From Bradyrhizobium sp. URHD0069 (GTDB taxonomy: Bacteria; Pseudomonadota; Alphaproteobacteria; Rhizobiales; Xanthobacteraceae): a stretch of 64,000 nt of DNA. Each line of letters begins with the position of its first letter. The stretch's first letter is position 1. This document shows, one piece after another, positions 31,383 through 40,170 of the stretch. Where the stretch lies: contig NZ_JNIJ01000016.1 in assembly GCF_000701345.1 (NCBI RefSeq), positions 1 through 64,000 on the forward strand, in the 5' to 3' direction. The notes below the pieces were generated by a model. It searched no databases and was not told the DNA's origin. It was given only the letters and a program-made list of their open reading frames with translations. Made by a program: the position numbers and the translations under genes.

Positions 31383-32378
31383 ATGACTTCCAGCCAATCG
31401 ACAGCGCTTTCCGCTCGAATCGAACACTGGCCGATCGCCGGCAGCTTCACGATCAGCCGCGGCGCCAAGACGCAAGCGGTGACGGTGGTAGCGGAAGTCA
31501 GCCGCGGCGGCCATACCGGGCGCGGCGAATGCGTCCCCTACCCGCGCTATGCCGAGACGCCGGAAGCGACGTTGGCCGCCCTGCAGGCCATGCAGGCCCC
31601 CCTGGCACGGGGGCTCGACCGAGAGGCCCTGCAGGCGGCAATGCCTCCAGGCGCCGCCCGCAACGCGCTGGACTGCGCGCTGTTGGACCTCGAGGCCAAG
31701 AGCACAGGCCAGCGCATCTGGAACCTGCTAGGGCGCCCCGTCCCGCAAGCCTGCATCACCGCCTACACGATCTCGCTGGGATCGCCGGAGGCAATGGCGC
31801 TGGCGACCGCCAAGGCCGCGCACCGGCCGCTGCTCAAGATCAAGCTCGGCGGCGAGGGCGACAGTGAGCGGATCGCAGCGGTGCGCAAGACCGCTCCCCG
31901 ATCTGAACTCATTGTCGATGCGAACGAGGCATGGACACCAGGCAACCTCGAACAAAATCTCAGGGAATGCGCGGAAGCCGGCGTTACGCTGGTCGAGCAG
32001 CCGCTTCCTGCCGGGCAGGATGAGCCGCTGGCGCGAATCCGCAGGCCACTTGCCGTCTGCGCCGACGAAAGCGTGCACGATCGCGCCTCGCTCGACGGCC
32101 TGCGCGAACGCTACGATACCGTCAACATCAAGCTCGACAAGACTGGCGGACTGACGGAAGCGATGGCGATGGCGGATGCGGCGCGCGGGCTGGGATTTGA
32201 AATCATGATCGGCTGCATGGTCGCGACCTCGCTGGCGATGGCGCCGGCGATGCTGCTCGCACGCAAGGCTCGATTTGTCGATCTCGATGGCCCCCTGTTG
32301 CTGGCGCGCGACCGAGATGACGGGTTGCGCTACGACGGCAGCCTGGTCTATCCACCGGAGGCAGCGCTTTGGGGCTGA
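31383..32378 (+). CDS. Dipeptide epimerase-like enzyme (enolase superfamily)
   Basis: A 331-residue member of the muconate-lactonizing/enolase superfamily, closest in pattern to L-Ala-D/L-Glu epimerases, which act on murein peptides; some relatives racemise N-acetyl-glutamate. Visible: the catalytic-lysine motif LLKIKLGG near residue 155, metal ligands in IVDANEAW, VEQPL and CADES, and the second catalytic Lys in VNIKLDKTGG near 250. The ATG at 31383 starts MTSSQSTALSAR; upstream in-frame codons give an untypical N-terminus. The last 31 bases overlap the convergent MFS gene. Confidence 0.83.
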   Translation: MTSSQSTALSARIEHWPIAGSFTISRGAKTQAVTVVAEVSRGGHTGRGECVPYPRYAETPEATLAALQAMQAPLARGLDREALQAAMPPGAARNALDCALLDLEAKSTGQRIWNLLGRPVPQACITAYTISLGSPEAMALATAKAAHRPLLKIKLGGEGDSERIAAVRKTAPRSELIVDANEAWTPGNLEQNLRECAEAGVTLVEQPLPAGQDEPLARIRRPLAVCADESVHDRASLDGLRERYDTVNIKLDKTGGLTEAMAMADAARGLGFEIMIGCMVATSLAMAPAMLLARKARFVDLDGPLLLARDRDDGLRYDGSLVYPPEAALWG

Positions 32379-33547
32379 TCGGCCAGCCGATGCCGCGCGA
32401 GCCACATTACGAGCGCGCCTGACAGCGCCATTGCCGCCATGACATAGTAGACGCCCTGCCCGTACCGGGCGTAGATGACGCCGGACAAGATCGATGCGCT
32501 GCTGACGACAATGCCGGTGCAGGCCGCGAGATAACCCTGTCCCCTCGCCATCATGTGAACAGGCACGTTGCGCACCAGCAGGCTCATGGTGCCGACCTGG
32601 GTCAATCCGAACGTCAGGCCATGCGCCAATTGCACAACCGCGAGGATCGCAATTGGCAGATCCTGCGCGGTGATCGACCAGCGCGCGACAGCACTCAGCG
32701 CGGCGATCACGACCAGCACCGCCGGTGACAGCGTGAACCGCGGCGACAGCGCGAACACCACGATTTCGGCGAGCACCCCCAAGGACCAAAGGCCTGCAAT
32801 GGTCAGCCCGCCGAGGCCCGATTGCTGCCATGCGATGGAAGCGAAGATGTAATACGCAGCGTGGCTGCCCTGGATCAGGGCCGACGCTGCGATGATGGCA
32901 AGAAAACCGGGCTCACGGAGCAAGGCGCTTGCGCGTTGCAGCGCTGCGGGGGCCGCCTTTGGACTCTCCAAAGGCTGCAGCCCGAGGCTGACGAAGGCGC
33001 CGAGCGCTGCCACTGACGCAATGACCCAGATCAGCTCCCGCGCCGCGATGACGTCGACCAATAGCCCGCAGGCCAGCGCGCCTACCACGAATGCCGCCGA
33101 GCCCCATAGTCGCAGCGGGCCGTAATCCAGGCCGTAGCGCGCCACGCCTCGCAACGCATAGGCATCCGTCAGCGGCACCATTGGCGTCCACATAGAGGCG
33201 GTGACTGCGAAGGCGAGGAACACCAGGATCGGGTGGTGCTGGGTTCCGACCACCGAAAACCCGAGCGCGGTCACAAATGCCGTCACGATTATGGCGCCGC
33301 GCAGCGATTGACGCCTTTCGGCAAGGCCGGTCACGAACGGCAAAATGGTGAACCGCGCCACGGCAGGCACTGCCGTGATGATCCCGATCCACGACGCGTC
33401 GATCCCAACCGCCTTCAGCCACACCGGGAAAAACGGCAGATAGGTCCCGACAAGGCCGAACACCGTGCCGTAAAACAGCGCCAGCCGCATCGCGAAGCGC
33501 CTGGAGGTCTCTTGAGATGAGATGGGGATTTGTGCTTCGGATGGCAT
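32348..33547 (-). CDS. MFS transporter, PPP-family-like (HcaT/NhoA-like)
   Basis: A 399-residue, 12-helix major facilitator protein. The first helix (RLALFYGTVFGLVGTYLPFFPVWLKAVG) and the TGLAERR loop match the MFS_1-like/3-phenylpropionate transporter group; RLWGSAAFVVGALACG in helix 5 is also typical. Substrate unknown. The ATG at 33547 follows an in-frame TTG and is preferred. Its 3' end overlaps that of the epimerase gene by 31 bp, which suggests a conserved convergent pair rather than an operon. Confidence 0.8.
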   Translation of the reverse strand: MPSEAQIPISSQETSRRFAMRLALFYGTVFGLVGTYLPFFPVWLKAVGIDASWIGIITAVPAVARFTILPFVTGLAERRQSLRGAIIVTAFVTALGFSVVGTQHHPILVFLAFAVTASMWTPMVPLTDAYALRGVARYGLDYGPLRLWGSAAFVVGALACGLLVDVIAARELIWVIASVAALGAFVSLGLQPLESPKAAPAALQRASALLREPGFLAIIAASALIQGSHAAYYIFASIAWQQSGLGGLTIAGLWSLGVLAEIVVFALSPRFTLSPAVLVVIAALSAVARWSITAQDLPIAILAVVQLAHGLTFGLTQVGTMSLLVRNVPVHMMARGQGYLAACTGIVVSSASILSGVIYARYGQGVYYVMAAMALSGALVMWLARHRLADQPQSAASGG

Positions 33548-33623
33548 CAATTCAATTGCGATTCGCTTGATATCGTGGATGATCGTTAGCGTAACGCGCG
33601 ATAATTTGCGCGATGAGTTTCCG

Positions 33624-34718
33624 ATGGCTGACGAAGCATTTGCCCTATCGCCGATCTCCGCTCGCGCGGCCCAGCCGAGCGAGGCGGACTATGACGCGAT
33701 CCGCGAAGCGTTCATGGAGACGTCGAGGGGCCGCTGGTTTCTCGGCGAGTATGCCAAGCGCAACCGCAATGCGGATACCCGCATGGTGCTCGATGCGGTG
33801 ACGCGGATCGAAGAAACGATCGCCGCCCAGAGACAGCTGGCCTCTAATAGTGGGCTGGCCGAGACCTTGGCCGTCATCGGGGATGCGATCGTCGAGGCGA
33901 GAGCCGCCGCATCGGCGGCATTCGACAACCTTGCGCTAGAGGAAAATCTGGCGCCGGTCCGCAAGGGCGCCCGCATTATGCGGGAAATCAGCTGGCGGTG
34001 GCGCGAAATCGGTACGGACGGCCGGATTTGCGATTTGATCGATTCCCAGGTCAATGCCATCGAAGCGAGCTGTGGAAAAATCTCATCGAAGGATCCCTTG
34101 GGCGCATTGAGCGCCGCATTCGATCTGATCGAGGCGCGGATCGAGGAGTTTGGCGAGAGCGATAGAGGCGCTCCGCAGGCCAATGAAGAAGCCGTCGCCT
34201 CAGCAGCCCCGGCTTCATCAGGGGCAATGCCTGCCGGCACGGCGGGAGAGATCGAGGCGGCGACCGCCACAATGGATTCCGAAGCCGTAATGAGCACGCC
34301 GGCAAAGCCGGCCGAGGCCATGGCTCGGGCGGTCGGCACGGCGGCGGAGGCAACCGACGCTGAGGCCGCCGACGCGAGGGGCGAGGCGGCCGATGCCTAT
34401 GACGAAGCGCTGCTGGACATGATCGCGCTTGAAATGGCGGCGCCGGAGCCGCTCGATGGCGATGATCCATTCGACGCCGATGCCGACGAAGTTTACATGG
34501 CGGAGCCACCGCCTGCCGACCCTGACATCGTCGCCGAGACGCCTGAGCCAATTGCCAAGCCGGCGGAACCGTGGAGGATTCAACCTTCGTTTGAATCCTC
34601 GCTCGGTTCGACGCTTATCGCCAGCGGGATCGTGCGAAGACCCTATGCCGCGGGGCCCGATCCGCTGGCGCCGATCCGACGCATGAGCCAGGCCGAGAAG
34701 ATCGCATTCTTGTCGTGA
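33624..34718 (+). CDS. Hypothetical Ala/Glu-rich protein with a GRWFLGEYAKRNRNADT motif
   Basis: Function not recognised. The 364-residue cytoplasmic protein starts MADEAFALSPISARAAQPSE (ATG at 33624, chosen over earlier in-frame codons). Residues ~20-175 are helical and begin with EAFMETSRGRWFLGEYAKRN, a stretch I associate with rhizobial proteins of unknown role. Residues ~190-310 are low-complexity Ala/Glu/Asp/Pro. The last ~45 residues are more conserved in character (a SSLGSTLIASGIV stretch, then DPLAPIRRMSQAEKIAFLS). No transmembrane segment. Divergent from the MFS gene. Confidence 0.6.
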   Translation: MADEAFALSPISARAAQPSEADYDAIREAFMETSRGRWFLGEYAKRNRNADTRMVLDAVTRIEETIAAQRQLASNSGLAETLAVIGDAIVEARAAASAAFDNLALEENLAPVRKGARIMREISWRWREIGTDGRICDLIDSQVNAIEASCGKISSKDPLGALSAAFDLIEARIEEFGESDRGAPQANEEAVASAAPASSGAMPAGTAGEIEAATATMDSEAVMSTPAKPAEAMARAVGTAAEATDAEAADARGEAADAYDEALLDMIALEMAAPEPLDGDDPFDADADEVYMAEPPPADPDIVAETPEPIAKPAEPWRIQPSFESSLGSTLIASGIVRRPYAAGPDPLAPIRRMSQAEKIAFLS

Positions 34719-34726
34719 TCGCCAGC

Positions 34727-34800
34727 GCACCTTCCGCAAAAGCATGCTCTCGGACTTGATCCGAGGGTGGGCGTCGGTTTTGCTTCGCGATCAAGTTTAC
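34727..34800. repeat. Degenerate copy of the intergenic palindrome family
   Basis: Holds CACCTTCCGCAAAAGCATG and a TCGGACTTGATCCGAG hairpin, then a GGTTTTGC stretch. It resembles the dispersed family but the arms are imperfect. Begins shortly after the TGA of the preceding gene. Confidence 0.45.
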
Positions 34801-34849
34801 GCAGCTTTCGCAGACTCAACTGCGGCAGAATACGCGCAAGCCAATAATA

Positions 34850-35839
34850 TCAGTTGATGAGTTTCGCGAACAAATCCGCGTCAACGTTGCCGCCCGACAA
34901 AACGATGACGACGTTCTTGCCGCGCCCATCGATGCGGCCGGCCAGCAGGGCGGCAAGGCCCACCGCGCCGCCGGGCTCGACCACCAGCTTCAACTCGCGA
35001 AACACAAATCCGACCGCAGTGCCGACTTCCGAGTCGGAGGCGGTGATGCCTTGCGTTAGCAAGCGGCTGTTGATGGCGAAGGTGAGTTCGCCGGGGATCG
35101 AGGCCATCAGCGCGTCGCAGATGGTACGGCCTTCGGCGCGATGCGGCTCGCGTTTTCCGGCGCGCAGCGAACGCGCGTGATCGTCAAACGCTTCCGGTTC
35201 GCCGGACATCACCATGGCCTGCGGATAGCGCGTCTTGACCGCGGTTGCGACACCCGCGATCAGGCCGCCGCCGGAAGCCGGTGCAATCACGATATCCGGC
35301 GTTACGCCAATCGCGGCCATGTCCTCCGCAATTTCCCGCCCCACGGTGCCCTGGCCGGCGATCACAAACGGATCGTCATAGGGCCGCACCAGCGTGGCGC
35401 CTCGTTTATCGGCGATGTCGCGGGCGATCGCCTCACGATCTTCGCGGTCGCGATCGTACAGCACCACTTCCGCACCATAGCCCTTGGTTCGTTCGCGCTT
35501 TGAGAGCGGCGCGTCGGCGGGCATCACGATGGTCGCCTGCATGTTCAGGATTTGCGCCGCCGCCGCCACGCCCTGGGCATGGTTGCCGGATGAGAATGCG
35601 ACCACCCCACCGCCTCGCGCGCCCTGCGGAATCGAGGATAGCTTGGTAAAGGCGCCGCGAAATTTGAAAGATCCGGTCCGCTGCAGCATTTCCGGCTTCA
35701 GAAACACTCTCGTTCCCACGCGCTCGTCGAGAGCGGGCGAGGAAAGCAAGGGCGTTCGCACCGCGAAGGGCGCAAGCACCCGCGCCGCCGCGTCGATATC
35801 CACCGAACTAATAGGCAGGGCCGAGGACAATTCCGTCAT
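34850..35839 (-). CDS. Threonine dehydratase/serine racemase-like PLP enzyme
   Basis: A 329-residue fold-type II PLP enzyme without the C-terminal regulatory domain of biosynthetic IlvA. It therefore resembles catabolic threonine ammonia-lyase or serine racemase. The PLP lysine is Lys59 in RTGSFKFRGA, the substrate loop is SSGNHAQGVA, and the phosphate-binding glycine loop is APASGGGLIAGVA near residue 180. The ATG at 35839 (MTELSSALPIS) is chosen over an upstream ATG with an untypical extension; the ribosome-binding site is weak. Same strand as the downstream genes but 50 bp apart. Confidence 0.85.
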   Translation of the reverse strand: MTELSSALPISSVDIDAAARVLAPFAVRTPLLSSPALDERVGTRVFLKPEMLQRTGSFKFRGAFTKLSSIPQGARGGGVVAFSSGNHAQGVAAAAQILNMQATIVMPADAPLSKRERTKGYGAEVVLYDRDREDREAIARDIADKRGATLVRPYDDPFVIAGQGTVGREIAEDMAAIGVTPDIVIAPASGGGLIAGVATAVKTRYPQAMVMSGEPEAFDDHARSLRAGKREPHRAEGRTICDALMASIPGELTFAINSRLLTQGITASDSEVGTAVGFVFRELKLVVEPGGAVGLAALLAGRIDGRGKNVVIVLSGGNVDADLFAKLIN

Positions 35840-35890
35840 TCGTGACTTGTATCGCGTACCCCGACATACGGGCAAGACACTTGCGCGAGA

Positions 35891-36946
35891 TCAGGCAACG
35901 AAACGCGGCTGTTCCGCCGCAAATTGCAGGGCATCGCTTTCCGGATCGACGTTGCGGACGTCCGTTATGTTTTCCACGAATGCCCGCGCCGAAGCTTCCC
36001 AGGTGTGCTTTCCGGCAAAGTTGAGGCAGGCTTGCGGTGAAATTTCAAGCGCGGACAGACACGCTACCCGCAAATCGTCGTTCAGCACGCCGACCGGCTC
36101 GTGGCCGATCACGTCGCGGGGCCCGGTCACGGGAAACGCGGCGACCGGCAGGCCGCTTGCGAGCGCCTCCAGAAGAACCAAGCCAAAGGTGTCGGTCTTG
36201 CTCGGAAACACGAAGACGTCAGCCGCGGCATAGACTTCCGCCAATGCTTCGCCCTGCCGGGCGCCGAGAAATACGGCTTGCGGATATTCTCGGGCCAAGG
36301 CCGCCCGCGCCGGTCCATCGCCGACGATCACTTTTGAGCCGGGCAAGTCGAGGCCGAGAAACGCCTCGAGATTTTTCTCGACCGCAACGCGGCCGACACA
36401 GAGGAACACCGGCCGTGGCAAGCCAAGGTCGACCGGGCGCGGATGAAATTGCCTGGCGTCCACGCCGCGCGGCCATAGCACCACGTTGCGAAAGCCGCGT
36501 CCGCGCAACTCGCTCGCCAGCGCCGGCGTCGCTGCCATCACCGCCTGGCTCGGTCCATGGAAGGCGCGCAGCGCCGCCCAAATCCAGGATTCAGGGATCG
36601 GTAAACGCGCAGAGATGTATTCCGGAAATCGGGTATGGAAGCTCGTGGTGAACGGCAATTTGTGCCGGCGGCAATGACGCCGCACCAATAGTCCGATCGG
36701 CCCTTCGGTCGCGATGTGAATGCTGTCGGGCCGCGCGTCAGCGATCAGTCGCGCTATTTTGGCCGGACCCGGCAACGCCACGCGCAGATCCGGATAGCTC
36801 GGCATCGCAAAGGTGCGGAACGACTGGGGTGTGAGGAAGCCGACATCGACGCCAAACGCCTTGGCCGCCTCCGCCATCATGCTCAGCGTCCGCACCACCC
36901 CGTTGACTTGAGGATGCCACGCATCGGTCGCGACCAGAATTCGCAT
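35891..36946 (-). CDS. Glycosyltransferase family 4 (GT-B)
   Basis: A 351-residue GT-B glycosyltransferase. The acceptor-side N-domain begins MRILVATDAWHPQVNGVVRTL and carries FTTSFHTRFPEY. The C-domain has FLCVGRVAVEKNLEAFL and the nucleotide-sugar E-x7-E region FPSKTDTFGLVLLEALASGLPVAAF. It is similar in pattern to sugar transferases acting on lipid acceptors (mannosyl- or diacylglycerol-type). Its ATG shares one base with the TGA of the upstream phosphatase gene, so the two are translationally coupled and probably act in one envelope-lipid pathway. Confidence 0.85.
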   Translation of the reverse strand: MRILVATDAWHPQVNGVVRTLSMMAEAAKAFGVDVGFLTPQSFRTFAMPSYPDLRVALPGPAKIARLIADARPDSIHIATEGPIGLLVRRHCRRHKLPFTTSFHTRFPEYISARLPIPESWIWAALRAFHGPSQAVMAATPALASELRGRGFRNVVLWPRGVDARQFHPRPVDLGLPRPVFLCVGRVAVEKNLEAFLGLDLPGSKVIVGDGPARAALAREYPQAVFLGARQGEALAEVYAAADVFVFPSKTDTFGLVLLEALASGLPVAAFPVTGPRDVIGHEPVGVLNDDLRVACLSALEISPQACLNFAGKHTWEASARAFVENITDVRNVDPESDALQFAAEQPRFVA

Positions 36947-37743
36947 CAGGCGGCACGCGCCGCTACGGAGACAACAGGGACCGCCCGGCGCAGCGGGTCG
37001 GTCCAGGTGATGATTTCAAACCGGCCGTCTTCGTGCTCGGCAAGCGCAGTGCAGCTTTCCACCCAATCGCCGCAGTTCATATAGCTGATTCCATGCTCGT
37101 CACGGATGGTGGCGTAGTGGATGTGGCCGCAGATCACGCCATCCGCGCCGTGACGGCGCGCCTCGGCGGCCAACGTCTGTTCGAAGGCGCCGATATAGTT
37201 GACGGCATTCTTGACCTTCAGCTTCGCCCATTGCGACAGCGACCAATAGGGCACGCCGAACCAGCGCCGAAACATATTGACCAGGCGATTCATGCGGATC
37301 GCGAAATCGTAAGCCTTGTCGCCGAGATGGGCGAGCCAACGCGCGTTCTGCACCACGAGGTCGAAAATATCTCCGTGAATGACGAGGTAGCGCCGTCCAT
37401 CGACACCGACATGAACAGTATTTTCCACGACGTCGATGCCGCCGAAATGCGTGCCGTAGTAGTTCCTGAGGAACTCGTCATGATTGCCGGGGACGTAAAT
37501 GACCTTGGAGCCTTTGCGCGCCTTGCGCAGCATTTTCTGCACGAAGTCGTTGTGCGACTGCGGCCAGTACCAGTTGGACTGCAGCGCCCAGCCATCGACA
37601 ATATCGCCGACGAGATAGACGGTGTCGGCATCATGGCTGCGGAGAAAGTCCAGCAGTCGTTCGGCTTGCGAGCCGCGGGCTCCGAGGTGGACGTCGGAGA
37701 TAAACAAAGTGCGAAAGCGTCGTTCCGGACACTCTTCACTCAT
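36946..37743 (-). CDS. LpxH-like metallophosphoesterase
   Basis: A 265-residue calcineurin-like phosphoesterase with all metal-binding motifs: DVHLGARGS, GDIVDGW, GNHDE, a HGDIFD His and CGHIHYA. It resembles UDP-2,3-diacylglucosamine hydrolase-like proteins but lacks several features of true LpxH; many rhizobia use LpxI for lipid A, so the substrate is uncertain. The ATG at 37743 is chosen over one 15 bases upstream because GGAAG stands 7 bases before it. It ends on the ATG of the glycosyltransferase (1-base overlap). Confidence 0.85.
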   Translation of the reverse strand: MSEECPERRFRTLFISDVHLGARGSQAERLLDFLRSHDADTVYLVGDIVDGWALQSNWYWPQSHNDFVQKMLRKARKGSKVIYVPGNHDEFLRNYYGTHFGGIDVVENTVHVGVDGRRYLVIHGDIFDLVVQNARWLAHLGDKAYDFAIRMNRLVNMFRRWFGVPYWSLSQWAKLKVKNAVNYIGAFEQTLAAEARRHGADGVICGHIHYATIRDEHGISYMNCGDWVESCTALAEHEDGRFEIITWTDPLRRAVPVVSVAARAA

Positions 37744-38010
37744 AGTGTAACTTCCCATGCGCGAGCATGCTAACAGAATCCCATGACGGCGTGATGACGG
37801 CTCATGCCGCCGATGGAGCCATTCGCTCGAAACAGATCGCGACTTTTCATGTGTCATCCAGCAACGGCGGGGCGAATCAGTGGTGCGCCTGCTGAGTCGC
37901 GAATAGCAGCGCCGTGCGACAACCAAGCGACATGCGCCCGAGGCGTGTCCTCGTTCGCGTTGGGCAATGCGCGGGAGTTGTGAGGGCTGTGAGCGGCGTG
38001 CCCTATGTTG

Positions 38011-38047
38011 GACCGTCATTGCGAGCCAACGGGTCGCGCGAATGCGC
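38011..38047 (+). repeat. Partial CGTCATTGCGAG repeat
   Basis: 37 bases identical to 38181-38217 except one position (GGGTCGCGCG against GGGTCGTGCG). Confidence 0.85.
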
Positions 38048-38183
38048 AATTTCTCGATGTCGTTCCCGCGAAATCCGGGGCCGTCTCAAATGACAGCAAT
38101 CCCGGATTGCGCTTCGCTCCATCCGGGCTACGTTTGCCAGCGCAAATTCGATTCAAATTTCTAACAGCCAAGAGGCAAGAGAC

Positions 38184-38305
38184 CGTCATTGCGAGCCAAC
38201 GGGTCGTGCGAATGCGCGCCCGATGACAGGCTCCGCGAAGCAATCCATAATTGCCGCCGCATAGAAAAGCTGGATTGCTTCGTCGCTTCGCTCCTCGCAA
38301 TGACG
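38184..38305. repeat. 122-bp element with terminal inverted repeats
   Basis: Ends are perfect 12-bp inverted repeats (CGTCATTGCGAG at 38184-38195, CTCGCAATGACG at 38294-38305), with an inner pair built on GCGAAGCAATCCA/TGGATTGCTTCG. No coding capacity; MITE- or REP-like. Confidence 0.8.
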
Positions 38306-38313
38306 TCAAAAGT

Positions 38314-38415
38314 CGTCATACCCCGCGCATGCGGGGTATCCAGTACGCCGCGGCTCCTCGGTTTATCATTGACGTCTCTGGAATACTGGATCGCCCGGTC
38401 AAGCCGGGCGATGAC
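38314..38415. repeat. CGTCATACCCC...GGGCGATGAC repeat
   Basis: Holds two GC hairpins (CCCCGCGCATGCGGGG; CGCCCGGTCAAGCCGGGCG) between GTATCCAGTAC and TACTGGATC inverted segments. Non-coding. Confidence 0.75.
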
Positions 38416-38502
38416 ATCGAGAGTAAACGCAGCCGCGCGATCCCGCGGCGCGAAGCGCCCGAGTCGTGCTGGAATTTTTCGCCCAGGAAAAGTGAGGGCG
38501 TG

Positions 38503-38596
38503 GGGAATGCCGGGTGCACGGTGCACCCGCAGCCCGTGTGCATTGGTAGTAAGCACACGGTAGTCACCGCAGGTCACCGGAACACCCGGCATTCCC
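38503..38596. repeat. 94-bp nested palindrome
   Basis: Perfect 14-bp outer arms GGGAATGCCGGGTG/CACCCGGCATTCCC (38503-38516, 38583-38596) enclose a TGCACGGTGCA hairpin, a CCGTGTGC...GCACACGG hairpin and a third weak hairpin, so either strand could form a cloverleaf-like structure. Confidence 0.8.
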
Positions 38597-38740
38597 GCAC
38601 GCAATGGTTTTAACGGCTTATATCGTGCTCTCCCCGGCGACGAATTCGTCTTGTCACCGTCATCGGCGGATTGAAGGTTTTGTCAGAGCCCGGTTGGGCC
38701 AACGAAAACCTCCGCCGACTTGACACCAGCAACGGGTGCC

Positions 38741-39007
38741 AGGACCACACGGTTTTGCCGTCCGCTGCAACATCGTTCGTCTCGCGCGCCGCAAATCGCT
38801 CACGAGGTTCAACCCGCCCTGCGATTGCCGATGCGCGCCCGACGCTGCCGCGTCCACCGCATCCCACCCCGCGTCCGTGACGATCGCGATACGCCCCTCT
38901 CATGGGGTGAGACGGCGAAGCTTATGAAGTGATTTGGGTCCGGCGGGAACAGGAATATTTTTGCAAACGGGACTAGACAGCCAACTTGCTGATTTGCCCG
39001 TCGGGCA
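38741..39007 (+). repeat. ~266-bp direct repeat, left copy
   Basis: Begins AGGACCACACGG and ends TTTGCCCGTCGGGCA. Nearly the same sequence recurs in the same orientation at 44634-44898, with only scattered substitutions and short indels. The two copies bracket a 5.6-kb segment of small orphan genes. Confidence 0.92.
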
Positions 39008-39256
39008 GCCGCGATCTCTGTTTGGTTGGTCGCCGCCTTTAGTTGAGCGTAGATGGCTCGTATTTTTGGCGTGATGCGCAGCTTGCGGTTATCCTTCATC
39101 TAACGTGACTCGGAGACGCCGCAGCGCAGCCAACATCTGTTGATGGGCTTGGGCTGAGACGGCAAGGCTTCATCGTCGCCAACGACACGAGACTTCCCTT
39201 GCGCAGCGAGTTGAACTGCAGCAGAATTTGCGGATTGCAATGAATGGGAGGTCATT

Positions 39257-39460
39257 TTGAGAATTGGAATAGGCATCTTGGTTGTTTTTGCATTTGCGCT
39301 GATCGCGGCTTCGATTGCCCCTGCGGAAGCAGCAAAGAAGACGCGAGACGAATGCATACAGCTCGCAAGTCAGCGCGGGTTCAATGGGAGTGGCGATAGA
39401 ACACAAGCCGCCATCAAGCGAAAATTTGTCGTAGACTGCATGCAGGGCAAACAGAGCTAA
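39257..39460 (+). CDS. Small secreted protein, 67 residues
   Basis: Not assigned to a family. TTG start with GGAGG 5 bases upstream. The product begins MRIGIGILVVFAFALIAASI with a clear signal peptide (cleavage near AEA-AKK, residue 25), leaving a ~42-residue basic mature peptide with two cysteines (DECIQLA and VDCMQGKQS) that could form a disulfide. Many small rhizobial secreted proteins look like this. Followed by a GC-rich hairpin. Confidence 0.6.
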   Translation: MRIGIGILVVFAFALIAASIAPAEAAKKTRDECIQLASQRGFNGSGDRTQAAIKRKFVVDCMQGKQS

Positions 39461-39920
39461 TCCGCCAGCGTCGAAACAGTGTGAGGCCGCCTCCGTTGGC
39501 GGCCTCTCGCAATGGGTTCTTTACCTTCCAAAAGAAACGGCCCCAGCTCTCGGGGGCTAGCTGGGGCCGCGTTGGCTTAGAGATGTACCGGATGGGGGGA
39601 AACCGGCACGGTTCTGATATAGGTTCGCTATCCGCCGTCGCTATTAAACTGTCCGTGACGGTGGCCTGTTTTGAAATCACGAATGGCCTATTTCGGCCAG
39701 TACCCGCACTCGGCACTAGTTCCATGGGGGGACGTAATTCGTCCGGACCGCTGCAACCTGCATTGAACCTTGGCACGTCCCGTTCAGACAGATAGCCACC
39801 GGGGGATTGCGCTGTCCGGATTTATGCCAACGCCGCCAGCATTATTCAGCTTGGCGGCGTTGTGCGTTCCCGTTTTGAGGCCCCGGACAAACGGCCAACG
39901 CCTATTGCGGAATTGACTGG
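39461..39920. other. 460-bp gene-free stretch with three strong hairpins
   Basis: No credible gene. Hairpins: 39483-39506 (GAGGCCGCC/GGCGGCCTC, right after the small secreted gene, probably its terminator), 39539-39568 (see the separate entry) and 39829-39861 (AACGCCGCCA/TGGCGGCGTT). The stretch could hold a minus-strand RNA ending at the second hairpin. Confidence 0.5.
39530..39568 (-). terminator. Minus-strand terminator with no obvious gene before it
   Basis: 10-bp perfect stem GGCCCCAGCT/AGCTGGGGCC (39539-39548, 39559-39568). On the minus strand it is followed by GTTTCTTTT. No convincing minus-strand gene ends here. Confidence 0.6.
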
Positions 39921-40112
39921 CTATTCCTGCCGCAAAGGCGCAACCTGATCCATACCGAGACAGCCCCTCTTAATTTCAAGTTTGTCGACCATCTTCGGCC
40001 TCCGTGCTCCAAATGCAGTAGGCCATTGATATTGACCCGCTTCGAACCTGAGGAGCCGGGTTTCGGTCTTCGCGTCTACTATTGTGGCCTGCGAAGCGAA
40101 TGAGACCATCAT
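39921..40112 (-). CDS. Candidate small protein, 63 residues
   Basis: Begins MMVSFASQATIVDAKTETRL and continues with an alternating strand-like pattern (RFEAGQYQWPTAFGARRPKM). It looks protein-like and has no competing frame, but the ribosome-binding site is weak and I do not recognise it. Divergent from the zinc-ribbon gene at 40171. Confidence 0.35.
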   Translation of the reverse strand: MMVSFASQATIVDAKTETRLLRFEAGQYQWPTAFGARRPKMVDKLEIKRGCLGMDQVAPLRQE

Positions 40113-40170
40113 CGCGCCTGTCTGAATTGGAAGAAAGCATCGAGCACAAGCCGGATTGGGAGAGCGAACC

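Larger units (their letters stand above)
37744..39256. other. 1.5-kb gene-free stretch of stacked repeats
   Basis: No credible gene. From left to right: ~260 bp of unassigned sequence, two copies of a CGTCATTGCGAG repeat, a CGTCATACCCC repeat, a 94-bp nested palindrome, and the first copy of the ~266-bp repeat that recurs at 44634. The base pattern is that of repetitive intergenic DNA in Bradyrhizobium relatives. Confidence 0.7.

Noticed and set aside
39414..39776. 120-codon minus-strand frame
   Set aside because: Crosses the orphan terminator hairpin and the small secreted gene, and has no recognisable feature; more likely non-coding.
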